Shown here piece after piece: positions 1 to 8,194 of a DNA stretch of 64,000 nt (its first letter is position 1; every line of letters begins with the position of its first letter). The notes under the pieces were generated by a model. That model saw only the letters and a program-made list of their open reading frames with translations, had not been told where the DNA came from and ran no database searches. The DNA is from Saprospiraceae bacterium (GTDB lineage Bacteria > Bacteroidota > Bacteroidia > Chitinophagales > Saprospiraceae): NCBI GenBank assembly GCA_029262995.1, contig JAJCYH010000016.1, forward strand, positions 1-64,000, in the 5' to 3' direction. The position numbers and the translations under genes are program-made.

Positions 1-1
1 T

Positions 2-964
2 CATTATGAATATGAAAATACTTGTGGTTGTATAGTTGAAGAAACGGTCATGTTAAATTTTAGCAGCAACCCTGTTCCTGCGCAACATTCTTATATGGTA
101 TGCAGTGAAGAGCTAAGCATAGAATTGTTGGGAGAGTTAATAGTTTTAGATCGAGAATACAATCAAGAGTTTATTGTTTTTCCAGAAGCCTCAGCGGGTT
201 ATGATTCGAATGGACTGCGGTGTGACAGTACAATATTACTTACGATAGAGGTTTTAGAGACTAAGGAGAGTTATATTGAAGAACAAATATGTGATGGTTC
301 GGATTATATGGGGTACATTGAAGATGGCGTATATACAGATGTATTTATTGGCGCATCGGGATGTGATTCCATACGGACATTAGTCTTAGAAGTTGTTCCT
401 GAGAAGGAAACGATTATTGAAGCAGTTATATGTGAAGGAGAAATGTATAATGGCTATTCGGTAGCAGGCACTTATGTTGATCTTTTAAGATCAACGGAGG
501 GCTGTGATTCGGTTGTTTATTTGAAATTGACTGTTCTTGATACAACGATACAAAACGAATACATTAGCATCTGTCCTGGGGAATCGTATATGGGCTATAT
601 GGAAATGGGAACATACATTGAGAAACTTACCAATCAAAATGGCTGTGATTCTACGGTTCAGATAAACTTAACAATTTTGGAACAGGATCATGAGGATTGT
701 CAAGTGAGTGCTTTAGAGGACTTGAACCCCGATGATATTGAGATTTTTCCTAACCCAACTACTGGTATTATTTATTTTAAAGCATACAAAAACCTAATTG
801 ACCTAAGCTTTGAGCTGATCGGCATTAATGGAGAGAAGGTATTAAAATTACAACGATTTGAAACACGGCAAATTGATTTGAAATCGATTGACAGTGGTTT
901 ATATCTTTTAATTATAAGAGATAGCAGGTCTAAGACTATTGTCAAAAAGCTTGTGATAGAGTAA
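2..964 (+). CDS. Partial T9SS-sorted surface protein with Cys-rich repeats
   Basis: The frame is open from base 2, so this is the 3' part of a longer gene; the ATG at base 50 is internal. Three or more repeats of about 58 residues are visible, each with an IC-x-GE-x-Y-x-GY core, a GTY segment and a closing GCDS followed by a hydrophobic strand; such repeats are frequent in secreted proteins of Saprospiraceae. The last ~80 residues (IEIFPNPTTG, then SGLYLL, ending KKLVIE) match the type A C-terminal sorting domain of the type IX secretion system. The protein is therefore probably exported across the outer membrane and anchored or released at the cell surface. Its biological role cannot be read from this fragment; adhesion is a guess. 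Confidence 0.85.
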   Translation, partial: HYEYENTCGCIVEETVMLNFSSNPVPAQHSYMVCSEELSIELLGELIVLDREYNQEFIVFPEASAGYDSNGLRCDSTILLTIEVLETKESYIEEQICDGSDYMGYIEDGVYTDVFIGASGCDSIRTLVLEVVPEKETIIEAVICEGEMYNGYSVAGTYVDLLRSTEGCDSVVYLKLTVLDTTIQNEYISICPGESYMGYMEMGTYIEKLTNQNGCDSTVQINLTILEQDHEDCQVSALEDLNPDDIEIFPNPTTGIIYFKAYKNLIDLSFELIGINGEKVLKLQRFETRQIDLKSIDSGLYLLIIRDSRSKTIVKKLVIE

Positions 965-1040
965 GATTACAATTAACAGAGCCCTAAGTTCACGATAGAT
1001 AAAATAGGGACTGAAAGTTGACATTGGAGTATTATGTCTT

Positions 1041-1089
1041 CAATTATCCATTGTCCATTCTCCATCGTGCATTGTCCATTCTTAATTAT
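1041..1089. repeat. Degenerate CCATTGT heptamer tandem repeat
   Basis: The stretch can be written as seven successive 7-base units: CAATTAT, CCATTGT, CCATTCT, CCATCGT, GCATTGT, CCATTCT, TAATTAT. A 12-base direct repeat (ATTGTCCATTCT) recurs at a distance of 21 bases, which is three units. It lies in the 264-base gap between the T9SS-sorted protein gene and the pyrimidine operon. From memory, similar CCATTG-type heptamer runs occur between genes in many Bacteroidota genomes; function unknown. Confidence 0.7.
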
Positions 1090-1176
1090 ATTAACCGTTG
1101 ATTATAAGTACAATAGGGCGTAAATTAGAAGATATAAATAACTTGGTATTGATATTGATACTATTAATGCTACTAA

Positions 1177-1194
1177 ACTCCTACTGCTAGGAGT
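1177..1194 (+). promoter_or_regulatory. Perfect 7-bp hairpin ahead of the pyrimidine operon
   Basis: ACTCCTA and TAGGAGT form a perfect inverted repeat around a CTGC loop, ending 34 bases before the ATG of the first operon gene. It has no T-run after it, so it is not a classical terminator. As DNA it could be an operator; as RNA it would be a hairpin in the 5' leader. Nothing else in the leader clearly marks a regulator binding site. No exact TAnnTTTG promoter box was found nearby. Confidence 0.4.
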
Positions 1195-1228
1195 CGATTA
1201 AATTTTTATAATAAAATTCAAATTGCCT

Positions 1229-2698
1229 ATGTCTTCTGAATCACCCAGCACGATGATAACCCACAACTTTATAGCCGGAAAATTTACCGACGATCACAAT
1301 AAAACAATGGAAGTCTTGAGCCCCTTAAATGGCCAAGTCATCTCAAATGTCGTATTGTCTAACCGTCAGCAATTAGATGAAGCTGTAAAAGCAGCAAAGA
1401 ACGCCCAAGTTAGCTGGTCTGATTTTACGCTTAAAGAAAGAGTGCAAGTATTTTTCAGATTCAGGAGCCTTTTGGAAAAGAATATCGACGAACTTACTGA
1501 TATGGTTGTTCTGGAAAATGGAAAGATAGATTCTGAGGCTAGAGCTGAAGTCATGAAAGGAATAGAACTTTGTGAGTTCGCTTGTTCTTTACCACAATTG
1601 ATCAATGACGAAATTCAGGAAGTCTCCAAAGGTGTAGAATGTAGAACAACACATGTTCCTGTAGGGGTTGTTGCTTCAATCACACCTTTTAACTTTCCTC
1701 ATATGGTCCCTTTATGGACTATACCTAATGCAATTGCATTGGGGAATTGTATGATTCTTAAGCCTTCTGAGCAAACTCCACTTAGTGCTGCTCGAATTGG
1801 TGAATTATTGACCGAGGCTGGATTGCCAGATGGTGTATTGAGCATTATTAATGGGGATAAAGAGATCGTAGAAGCCATTTGTGATCACCCAGACATCGAT
1901 GCAGTATCATTTGTTGGTTCTACACGTGTTGCTAAAATTGTATATCAAAGAGCTACATTTAACCTTAAAAGATGTATTGCTTTAGGAGGGGCTAAAAACC
2001 ATTTGATTGTCTTGCCTGATGCTCATGTAGAAATGGCAGCAACCAATATAGCTGCTTCCATGTCTGGCTGTGCAGGTCAACGATGTATGGCTGCTTCAGC
2101 TATGGTAGCTGTAGGAAAAGTAGACCATATTATTGAAGAGCTTTGTAGAGAAGTAAAAAAAATTAAGCCAGGAGACAATCTAGGCTCAGTTATATCTGCT
2201 TCCGCTAAAGAAAGAATTGAGAGATATATAGATGAAGCTGAAGCAGCTGGTGCGAAAGTACTTGTAGATGGCAGAAAAGTTATCATACCAGGAAGAGAAG
2301 GTGGTTTTTATGTGGGGGCAACGATTATTGATTATGTGACGCCAGACATGAATATTGCAAAAGAAGAAGTCTTTGGACCTGTTCTGGCCATTATGCGTAC
2401 GGATGATCTTGATGAGGCCATACGTATTGAAAACAGTTCAAACTATGGCAATGCTTCTTCAGTGTTTACACAGAACGGAAGTATGGCAGATTACGTAATG
2501 GAAAGGGTAAGTTCCGGAATGGTTGGTGTTAATATTGGGGTACCAGTACCAAGAGAACCCTTTTCATTTGGAGGATGGAATGAATCGAAGTTTGGTGTAG
2601 CTGATATAACTGGAAAAAGTTCTATACATTTTTGGACAAAATTAAAGAAAAGAACTACTAAGTGGAATCCTGAAGCATGGACCAATTGGATGAGTTAA
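1229..2698 (+). CDS. mmsA: (Methyl)malonate-semialdehyde dehydrogenase, CoA-acylating
   Basis: An aldehyde dehydrogenase superfamily protein of 489 residues. The catalytic cysteine lies in GQRCMAAS (Cys286), the FNFP oxyanion Asn is near residue 155, and the segment around residues 252-258 reads LGGAKNH in place of the usual E-LGGK, the pattern of CoA-dependent MMSDH enzymes that lack the general-base Glu. The family converts malonate semialdehyde (or methylmalonate semialdehyde) with CoA and NAD to acetyl-CoA (or propionyl-CoA) and CO2. As first gene of the pyrimidine operon it would finish beta-alanine breakdown. I chose the ATG at 1229; a TTG two codons upstream (1223) is the alternative. 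Valine or inositol catabolism is an alternative role, but the neighbours argue for malonate semialdehyde. Confidence 0.9.
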   Translation: MSSESPSTMITHNFIAGKFTDDHNKTMEVLSPLNGQVISNVVLSNRQQLDEAVKAAKNAQVSWSDFTLKERVQVFFRFRSLLEKNIDELTDMVVLENGKIDSEARAEVMKGIELCEFACSLPQLINDEIQEVSKGVECRTTHVPVGVVASITPFNFPHMVPLWTIPNAIALGNCMILKPSEQTPLSAARIGELLTEAGLPDGVLSIINGDKEIVEAICDHPDIDAVSFVGSTRVAKIVYQRATFNLKRCIALGGAKNHLIVLPDAHVEMAATNIAASMSGCAGQRCMAASAMVAVGKVDHIIEELCREVKKIKPGDNLGSVISASAKERIERYIDEAEAAGAKVLVDGRKVIIPGREGGFYVGATIIDYVTPDMNIAKEEVFGPVLAIMRTDDLDEAIRIENSSNYGNASSVFTQNGSMADYVMERVSSGMVGVNIGVPVPREPFSFGGWNESKFGVADITGKSSIHFWTKLKKRTTKWNPEAWTNWMS

Positions 2699-2713
2699 TA
2701 AAATAGAAACAGT

Positions 2714-4066
2714 ATGTTAATTAATACTATAGGTGAGGCAGAACAAATTCTGCAGCAAAACCTGGATTATAGTTTCTTTTCCTGGTCTAAGCAAGGTGGA
2801 TTAAACCCAATCAATGTTCATCGAGCTAATGGAGTATATTTATATGATCGAGGTGCTAAAAGATATCTTGACTTTTCATCTCAATTAATGAATGTCAATA
2901 TCGGCCACGGAAACGATTCTGTTCGTAATGCGGTCAACGAGCAAATGAAGGAACTGAGTTTTATTTCTCCTGGCTGTGCTACTGAGATCAGAGGAAAGGT
3001 AGCTAGAAAATTGGAACAGTTAACGCCAGGGAATTTAACAAAATCCCTGTTCACTCTGGGGGGTGCCGAAGCTATTGATAATTCAATCAAGTTAGCTAGA
3101 CTTTATACAGGACGGCATAAGATAATTGCCAACTATCGGGCTTACCATGGTGCATCCATAGGTGCTATAGCCACTAGTGGTGATCCAAGAAAATTGTTAG
3201 TTGATTCACAACAAGTTCCAAACATCGTACATGTCGAAAACCCATATTTTTATAGATGTCCTTGGTATTCTTCAAGCATAGAAGAATGTGGACAGCGCGC
3301 AATTGACAACCTGGATATGGTATTAAAATATGAAGGACCAGAAAATGTGGCCGCTATTCTAATGGAAGGTGAATCTGGTACTTCGGGATGTATTAAGTAT
3401 CCACCATTTTATTTACGTAAGGTAAAGGACTTGTGTGAAAAATACGGAATTTTATTTATTTCAGATGAGATAATGAGTGGATTTGGGCGTACTGGAAAAT
3501 GGTTTGGTGTTAACAACCATGATGTAACCCCTGACATTATGTGTGTTGCGAAAGGATTAACATCTGGATATATTCCATTGGGAGCCATGATTGCAACCAA
3601 GGAAATAGCAGACAGTTTTAATGATCGTTACTTACCTCTAGGGTTGACTTATTCAGCACATGCTGTTTCTTGTGCGGCTGCAATGGCTGTTATTGGTGTG
3701 TATGAAAATGAGAATTTGATAGAGCGTGTTAGCCAGATGGAGGCTTACATGAACAAACAAGTATCTAAGTTAATGGATAAACATCCATGTATAGGCGACT
3801 GGAGAAATACTGGACTACTTGGTTGTTTAGAAATTGTTAAGAACAGAGAAACAAAGGAGCCGATGGCGCCATATAATGCCAAACCATCAGAGATGGGAGT
3901 AATGTCTAAAGTAGCTGCAAAGATCAGAGAGTTGGGAATGTTTACTTTCGTAAAATGGAATTTCATATTTATTGCACCATCGTTTATTATTACCGAAGAG
4001 CAGATTGACGAAGGATTAGATATTATTTCATCAGCATTAAGTATTGCTGACGAAGAATGTAATTAA
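2714..4066 (+). CDS. Class III omega-aminotransferase (probable beta-alanine transaminase)
   Basis: A 450-residue PLP-dependent fold-type I aminotransferase. Visible are the cofactor-binding acid in FISDEIMSGFGRTG (Asp251/Glu252) and the Schiff-base lysine in VAKGLTSGYIPLG (Lys280). The family includes beta-alanine:pyruvate, taurine:pyruvate and GABA transaminases, which sequence alone does not separate well. Lying 15 bases after the malonate-semialdehyde dehydrogenase and in an operon that makes beta-alanine, it most likely transfers the amino group of beta-alanine to pyruvate or 2-oxoglutarate, giving malonate semialdehyde. The amino acceptor is not evident. Confidence 0.88.
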   Translation: MLINTIGEAEQILQQNLDYSFFSWSKQGGLNPINVHRANGVYLYDRGAKRYLDFSSQLMNVNIGHGNDSVRNAVNEQMKELSFISPGCATEIRGKVARKLEQLTPGNLTKSLFTLGGAEAIDNSIKLARLYTGRHKIIANYRAYHGASIGAIATSGDPRKLLVDSQQVPNIVHVENPYFYRCPWYSSSIEECGQRAIDNLDMVLKYEGPENVAAILMEGESGTSGCIKYPPFYLRKVKDLCEKYGILFISDEIMSGFGRTGKWFGVNNHDVTPDIMCVAKGLTSGYIPLGAMIATKEIADSFNDRYLPLGLTYSAHAVSCAAAMAVIGVYENENLIERVSQMEAYMNKQVSKLMDKHPCIGDWRNTGLLGCLEIVKNRETKEPMAPYNAKPSEMGVMSKVAAKIRELGMFTFVKWNFIFIAPSFIITEEQIDEGLDIISSALSIADEECN

Positions 4067-4133
4067 ATAAATTAAGACGTTATAGATTTTGCGAAAAGCC
4101 TTGACTTGAATGCGTTAAAACAAACAGAAATCT

Positions 4134-5888
4134 ATGTCAGAGGACATTAAAGAGACGGATCAGGACTTTACGGGCTCATCATTATATAGTGAAGATTTAG
4201 CACCTGTTCCAATATCAAAAAGAAGCTGGACTATGTGGGACATGGCAGCCATTTGGGTTGGAATGGCAGTTTGTATTCCTACCTATCTTTTGGCTTCATA
4301 TATGATGAGGTCTGGATTAAGTTGGTTGGAAGCACTGCTCATCATTCTATTGGGAAATATTATAATTACAGTACCCATGATATTAAATGGGCATGCAGGT
4401 GTTAAGTATGGACTTCCTTTTCCTGTTCTTGGAAGAGCTTCATTTGGAATAAGGGGAATTCATATCGCTGCTGTAGTAAGGGGCATAGTGGCTTGTGGTT
4501 GGTTTGGTATTCAGACATGGATTGGAGGTCTTGCATTTTATGCTATTTGGAATGCCTTGATGGGGAGTGAAACTTCTGTAGGCCTAGATGTTGGGAAATT
4601 TATGGGCTTTGGGTTGTTCTGGTTACTAAATGTCTTTTTTATCTGGCAGGGGACTGAAAGTATCAAATGGCTAGAAAAATTTGCTGCTCCTATTTTGATA
4701 GGTATAGGATTACTTTTGATTTTTTGGGGAGCGCAGACAGCTGGAGGATTTTCTATTGTGTTAAAGCAGAGTGATCAACTCGCAAGAGCAGGAGCGGTTA
4801 TATCTAAGGGTCAAGATGATACATACTATCTTAATCTAAATGCAATTAAGGATAAGTCAGGAAAAAATAAAGCAAGTGACTATAAGATTTATTATGAAAT
4901 AGATGGAGAAGAAAAGGAAACTGAATGGACGAAATTACAAGAGGGTGAAAACAAAATTGCTATAATTGCTATTGATGAGTCCATTAATATTGATAAAATA
5001 TTAAATAATACGAATTCAATAAGCCTAAGGCTGAAGAATTCAAGAGACGGGAAGAATATTCATTCAAGCATTGTAGCTGCAGTTATTCAGGAAGAAGAAA
5101 ACGGAGGAATTCTCTCAAGAGTATGGACATATCTTTTATGGTTAACAGCAATGGTTGGCTTTTGGGCAACTATGGCTATTAGCATAGCTGACATCACACG
5201 CTATACATCATCTCAGAGGAATCAAATAGTGGGACAATTTATTGGGCTGCCGGGAACAATGGCATTATTTTCCTTTGTAGGTATATTTGTTACCTGTGCT
5301 GCGCTTATTAACTTCCAAGATATTTTGATTGCTGGCGATGCACCGTGGGATCCTGTTAGTTTACTAGCCAAATTTGAGAACCCTATTGTGGTTATTATTG
5401 CTCAGATATTTATGATTATTGCAACCTTGAGTACGAACATAGCAGCGAATGTAATAGCGCCGGCAAATACATTCAGTAACCTTGCCCCTACTAAAATATC
5501 GTTTAGAGCTGGTGGAATTATTGCGGCTGTGATTGGAATTATAATAATGCCATGGTGGCTTTTGGACGAGATAAGTGGATTGTTAATTTTCGTTAGCGGA
5601 TTTTTAGGACCAGTACTTGGAATATTAATTTGTGATTATTATATCATAAGAGGAAAGGAATATAATTTGGCTTCATTTTTTGATGTAAATGGAGAGTTTT
5701 GTTATAAATCGGGATTTAACCTTTCCGCAATGTATGCTTTTGCAATTGGGATTGCGTTGGCATTGATAGGATTGTTTGTTTCAGCCTTAAGTTTTCTATA
5801 TACGCTATCGTGGTTTACAGGATTTATAGCCGCCTTCATTGTTTATTATATATTAATGAAAAATAATAATAAGTCGATTAGTAATTAA
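4134..5888 (+). CDS. NCS1-family nucleobase permease with a large loop insertion
   Basis: A 584-residue integral membrane protein of the nucleobase:cation symporter-1 family. The N-terminal signature RSWTMWDMAAIWVGM followed by a membrane segment with IPTYLLAS is characteristic, as is the later ATMAISIADITRYTSSQRNQ block. NCS1 members carry uracil, cytosine, allantoin, hydantoins or thiamine; the operon points to uracil, cytosine or dihydrouracil. Usual length is about 480-500 residues. The extra length is a hydrophilic, strand-rich insertion at about residues 212-324 (bases 4767-5105), placed between the helix ending near QTAGG and the one starting near GGILSRV. Core transport helices on both sides look intact. 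The insertion has no cysteines and resembles a small beta-sandwich, but I cannot name the fold. Confidence 0.88.
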   Translation: MSEDIKETDQDFTGSSLYSEDLAPVPISKRSWTMWDMAAIWVGMAVCIPTYLLASYMMRSGLSWLEALLIILLGNIIITVPMILNGHAGVKYGLPFPVLGRASFGIRGIHIAAVVRGIVACGWFGIQTWIGGLAFYAIWNALMGSETSVGLDVGKFMGFGLFWLLNVFFIWQGTESIKWLEKFAAPILIGIGLLLIFWGAQTAGGFSIVLKQSDQLARAGAVISKGQDDTYYLNLNAIKDKSGKNKASDYKIYYEIDGEEKETEWTKLQEGENKIAIIAIDESINIDKILNNTNSISLRLKNSRDGKNIHSSIVAAVIQEEENGGILSRVWTYLLWLTAMVGFWATMAISIADITRYTSSQRNQIVGQFIGLPGTMALFSFVGIFVTCAALINFQDILIAGDAPWDPVSLLAKFENPIVVIIAQIFMIIATLSTNIAANVIAPANTFSNLAPTKISFRAGGIIAAVIGIIIMPWWLLDEISGLLIFVSGFLGPVLGILICDYYIIRGKEYNLASFFDVNGEFCYKSGFNLSAMYAFAIGIALALIGLFVSALSFLYTLSWFTGFIAAFIVYYILMKNNNKSISN

Positions 5889-5919
5889 TTACTTAACTTA
5901 AACTCTTAAAGTTCAACAA

Positions 5920-7305
5920 ATGTCAATACTTGTTAAAAATGGACATATCGTAACAGTTTCTGAAGATTTTGTTGGAGATTTATTAATACGTAATGGAAAA
6001 GTTGAAGCGATAGGAACAAATCTTTCTGATTCAGAAGCGGAACGGATAATTGATGCTACGGGTAAATTAGTAATGCCGGGGGGCATAGACCCACATGTGC
6101 ATTTGGATATGCCTTTTATGGGTACTTTTTCAAGTGATAATTATTCATCAGGAACCTTGGCTGCATTGCATGGGGGAACTACCATGGTCATTGATTTTAT
6201 ATTGCAAACTCAAGGTAAATCCCTAAATGATGCACTAAGGGAATGGAGAGCACGTTCTGATGGAAATGCATTTGGTGACTATTCCTTTCATATGGCGGTT
6301 ACTGATTTTAATGATGAGACAGCCAAAGAGATTAAGGACATAATTGATAAAGAAGGTATTACCTCTTTTAAAACCTTTATGGCTTACAAAGGTGCCTTAA
6401 TGATTGACGATGGTCAGATGGTGGGATTGATGAAAGAGGTCAAGAGACATGGTGGAATGGTAACGGTCCATGCAACCAATGGTGATATGATCGACGCATT
6501 GATTGCAAAGCACAAATCTGAAGGGAAGCTTTCACCATTGTATCATTATTTATCGCAGCCAGAAGTTACGGAAGCAGAAGCTAGCGGACGGTTTTGTGAT
6601 ATGGCCAATTATACTGGAGTACCAGCCTACATTGTGCATATGACATGTGAAGGTGCTTTAAATGCTGTAAGATCTGCTAGCGTTAGAAACCAAAAAATAT
6701 TCGTAGAAACCTGTATTCAATACCTGATTTTAGATGCTTCATTATATGAAAAAGATTTTGAAGGTGCCAAGTGGGTGATGTCTCCGCCTTTGCGGCAAAA
6801 GAAAGACCAGGAGGCATTATGGGCAGGCATTAATCAAGGTTTAATTCAAATCGTCGGCACAGATCATTGTCCATTCAACTGGTACCAAAAGTTAATGGGT
6901 AAAGATGATTTTTCGAAAATTCCTAATGGACATCCTGCAATAGAGCATAGAATGGAGTTGCTATATTCCGAAGGTGTTGCTAAAGGTAAAATAAGCCTGA
7001 ATAAATATGTAGAATTGTCGTCTACCAATTCGGCAAAGATATTCGGGATGTATCCCCAAAAGGGATGTATTGCTCCGGGATCAGATGCCGATATTATAAT
7101 ATTTGATCCAGAAAAAGAACACATTTTATCCGCTTCCTCTCACCATATGAATGTTGATTATTCTGCTTATGAAGGGTGGAAAGTAAAAGGCAAAACAGAA
7201 TCTGTAATTCTTAGAGGCGAGATAGCAATTGATAAGGGAGAAGTGAAGGTTGAGAAAGGATATGGACAGTTTATTAAAAGGAATAAAATTTCAAAAATCG
7301 TTTAG
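5920..7305 (+). CDS. hydA: Dihydropyrimidinase
   Basis: A 461-residue amidohydrolase of the cyclic-amidase (D-hydantoinase/dihydropyrimidinase) group. It hydrolyses dihydrouracil to N-carbamoyl-beta-alanine. The binuclear metal ligands are visible: HVH (His59, His61), the carbamylated lysine in SFKTFMAYK (Lys151), His186 in TVHATN, His242 in IVHMTCEG and Asp317 in GTDHCPF. Length is normal for the family. It follows the permease by 31 bases and precedes the beta-ureidopropionase by 17 bases, matching its place between dihydropyrimidine dehydrogenase and ureidopropionase in the reductive pathway. A role as a hydantoinase on other cyclic ureides is possible but less supported by context. Confidence 0.95.
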   Translation: MSILVKNGHIVTVSEDFVGDLLIRNGKVEAIGTNLSDSEAERIIDATGKLVMPGGIDPHVHLDMPFMGTFSSDNYSSGTLAALHGGTTMVIDFILQTQGKSLNDALREWRARSDGNAFGDYSFHMAVTDFNDETAKEIKDIIDKEGITSFKTFMAYKGALMIDDGQMVGLMKEVKRHGGMVTVHATNGDMIDALIAKHKSEGKLSPLYHYLSQPEVTEAEASGRFCDMANYTGVPAYIVHMTCEGALNAVRSASVRNQKIFVETCIQYLILDASLYEKDFEGAKWVMSPPLRQKKDQEALWAGINQGLIQIVGTDHCPFNWYQKLMGKDDFSKIPNGHPAIEHRMELLYSEGVAKGKISLNKYVELSSTNSAKIFGMYPQKGCIAPGSDADIIIFDPEKEHILSASSHHMNVDYSAYEGWKVKGKTESVILRGEIAIDKGEVKVEKGYGQFIKRNKISKIV

Positions 7306-7322
7306 TTAAAAAACATAATAGA

Positions 7323-8189
7323 ATGCCAAGAATAGTTAAATCAGGATTAATTCAAATGAGCCTTCCAATGTCTGAAGGGGATGGCACCATGCAAGAAATT
7401 ATTGACGCAATGGTCGATAAACATATTCCATATATTGAAGACGCAGGCAAACAAGGGGTTCAGATATTATGCCTTCAGGAAATTTTTAACACACCCTATT
7501 TTTGTCCGGGACAAGATTCAAACTGGTATGCCTCTGCAGAAGCTGTTCCAGGACCAACAGTTGATCGTATGGCTGAATATGCAAAGAAGTACAATATGGT
7601 GATGATTGTTCCAATCTATGAAAAGGAACAAGCAGGTGTTTTATATAATACAGCGGCAGTGATTGATGCCGATGGAACATATCTTGGGAAGTACAGGAAG
7701 AACCATATTCCACACACTTCGGGATTTTGGGAAAAATACTTTTTCAAACCAGGTAATCTTGGCTATCCCGTATTTGAAACTAAATATGCCAAAGTGGGCG
7801 TATATATTTGTTATGATAGACACTTTCCGGATGGTGCCAGAATCTTGGGATTAAACGGAGCAGAAATTGTGTACAATCCTTCTGCTACTGTTGCTGGACT
7901 TTCACAATACCTATGGCAACTTGAACAACCAGCCCATGCTGCAGCTAACGGATACTTTATGGGTTGCATTAACAGAGTAGGAACGGAAATGCCATGGAAT
8001 ATAGGACGTTTTTATGGCAGCTCTTATTTCGTCGACCCAAGAGGACAAATTTTTGCCCAAGCATCAGAGGATAAAGATGAGCTATTGGTAAGCGATTTCG
8101 ATCTTGATGTAATAGACGAAGTGAGATCAACATGGCAATTTTATAGAGACCGAAGACCTGAAACTTATGGCAAAATAGTAGAACTATAA
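7323..8189 (+). CDS. Beta-ureidopropionase (N-carbamoyl-beta-alanine amidohydrolase)
   Basis: A 288-residue nitrilase/carbon-nitrogen hydrolase superfamily enzyme with the full Glu-Lys-Cys catalytic set: Glu53 in CLQEIF, Lys126 in KYRKNHIPH and Cys163 in YICYDRHFPDGAR. The YDRHFP motif and the surrounding KNHIPH and GFWEK segments fit N-carbamoyl-amino-acid hydrolases and the eukaryotic beta-ureidopropionase. It would split N-carbamoyl-beta-alanine to beta-alanine, CO2 and ammonia. Only 5 bases separate it from the next gene. The nearest alternative, N-carbamoylputrescine amidase, belongs to the same subfamily but is disfavoured by the operon. Confidence 0.92.
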   Translation: MPRIVKSGLIQMSLPMSEGDGTMQEIIDAMVDKHIPYIEDAGKQGVQILCLQEIFNTPYFCPGQDSNWYASAEAVPGPTVDRMAEYAKKYNMVMIVPIYEKEQAGVLYNTAAVIDADGTYLGKYRKNHIPHTSGFWEKYFFKPGNLGYPVFETKYAKVGVYICYDRHFPDGARILGLNGAEIVYNPSATVAGLSQYLWQLEQPAHAAANGYFMGCINRVGTEMPWNIGRFYGSSYFVDPRGQIFAQASEDKDELLVSDFDLDVIDEVRSTWQFYRDRRPETYGKIVEL

Positions 8190-8194
8190 ATAAG

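Noticed and set aside
1366-1605. Minus-strand frame inside the semialdehyde dehydrogenase gene, and many similar frames inside other genes (for example 7381-7602, 12433-12699, 43755-44075)
   Set aside because: They lie fully within genes that have clear family motifs, and show low-complexity composition typical of reverse-frame shadows.
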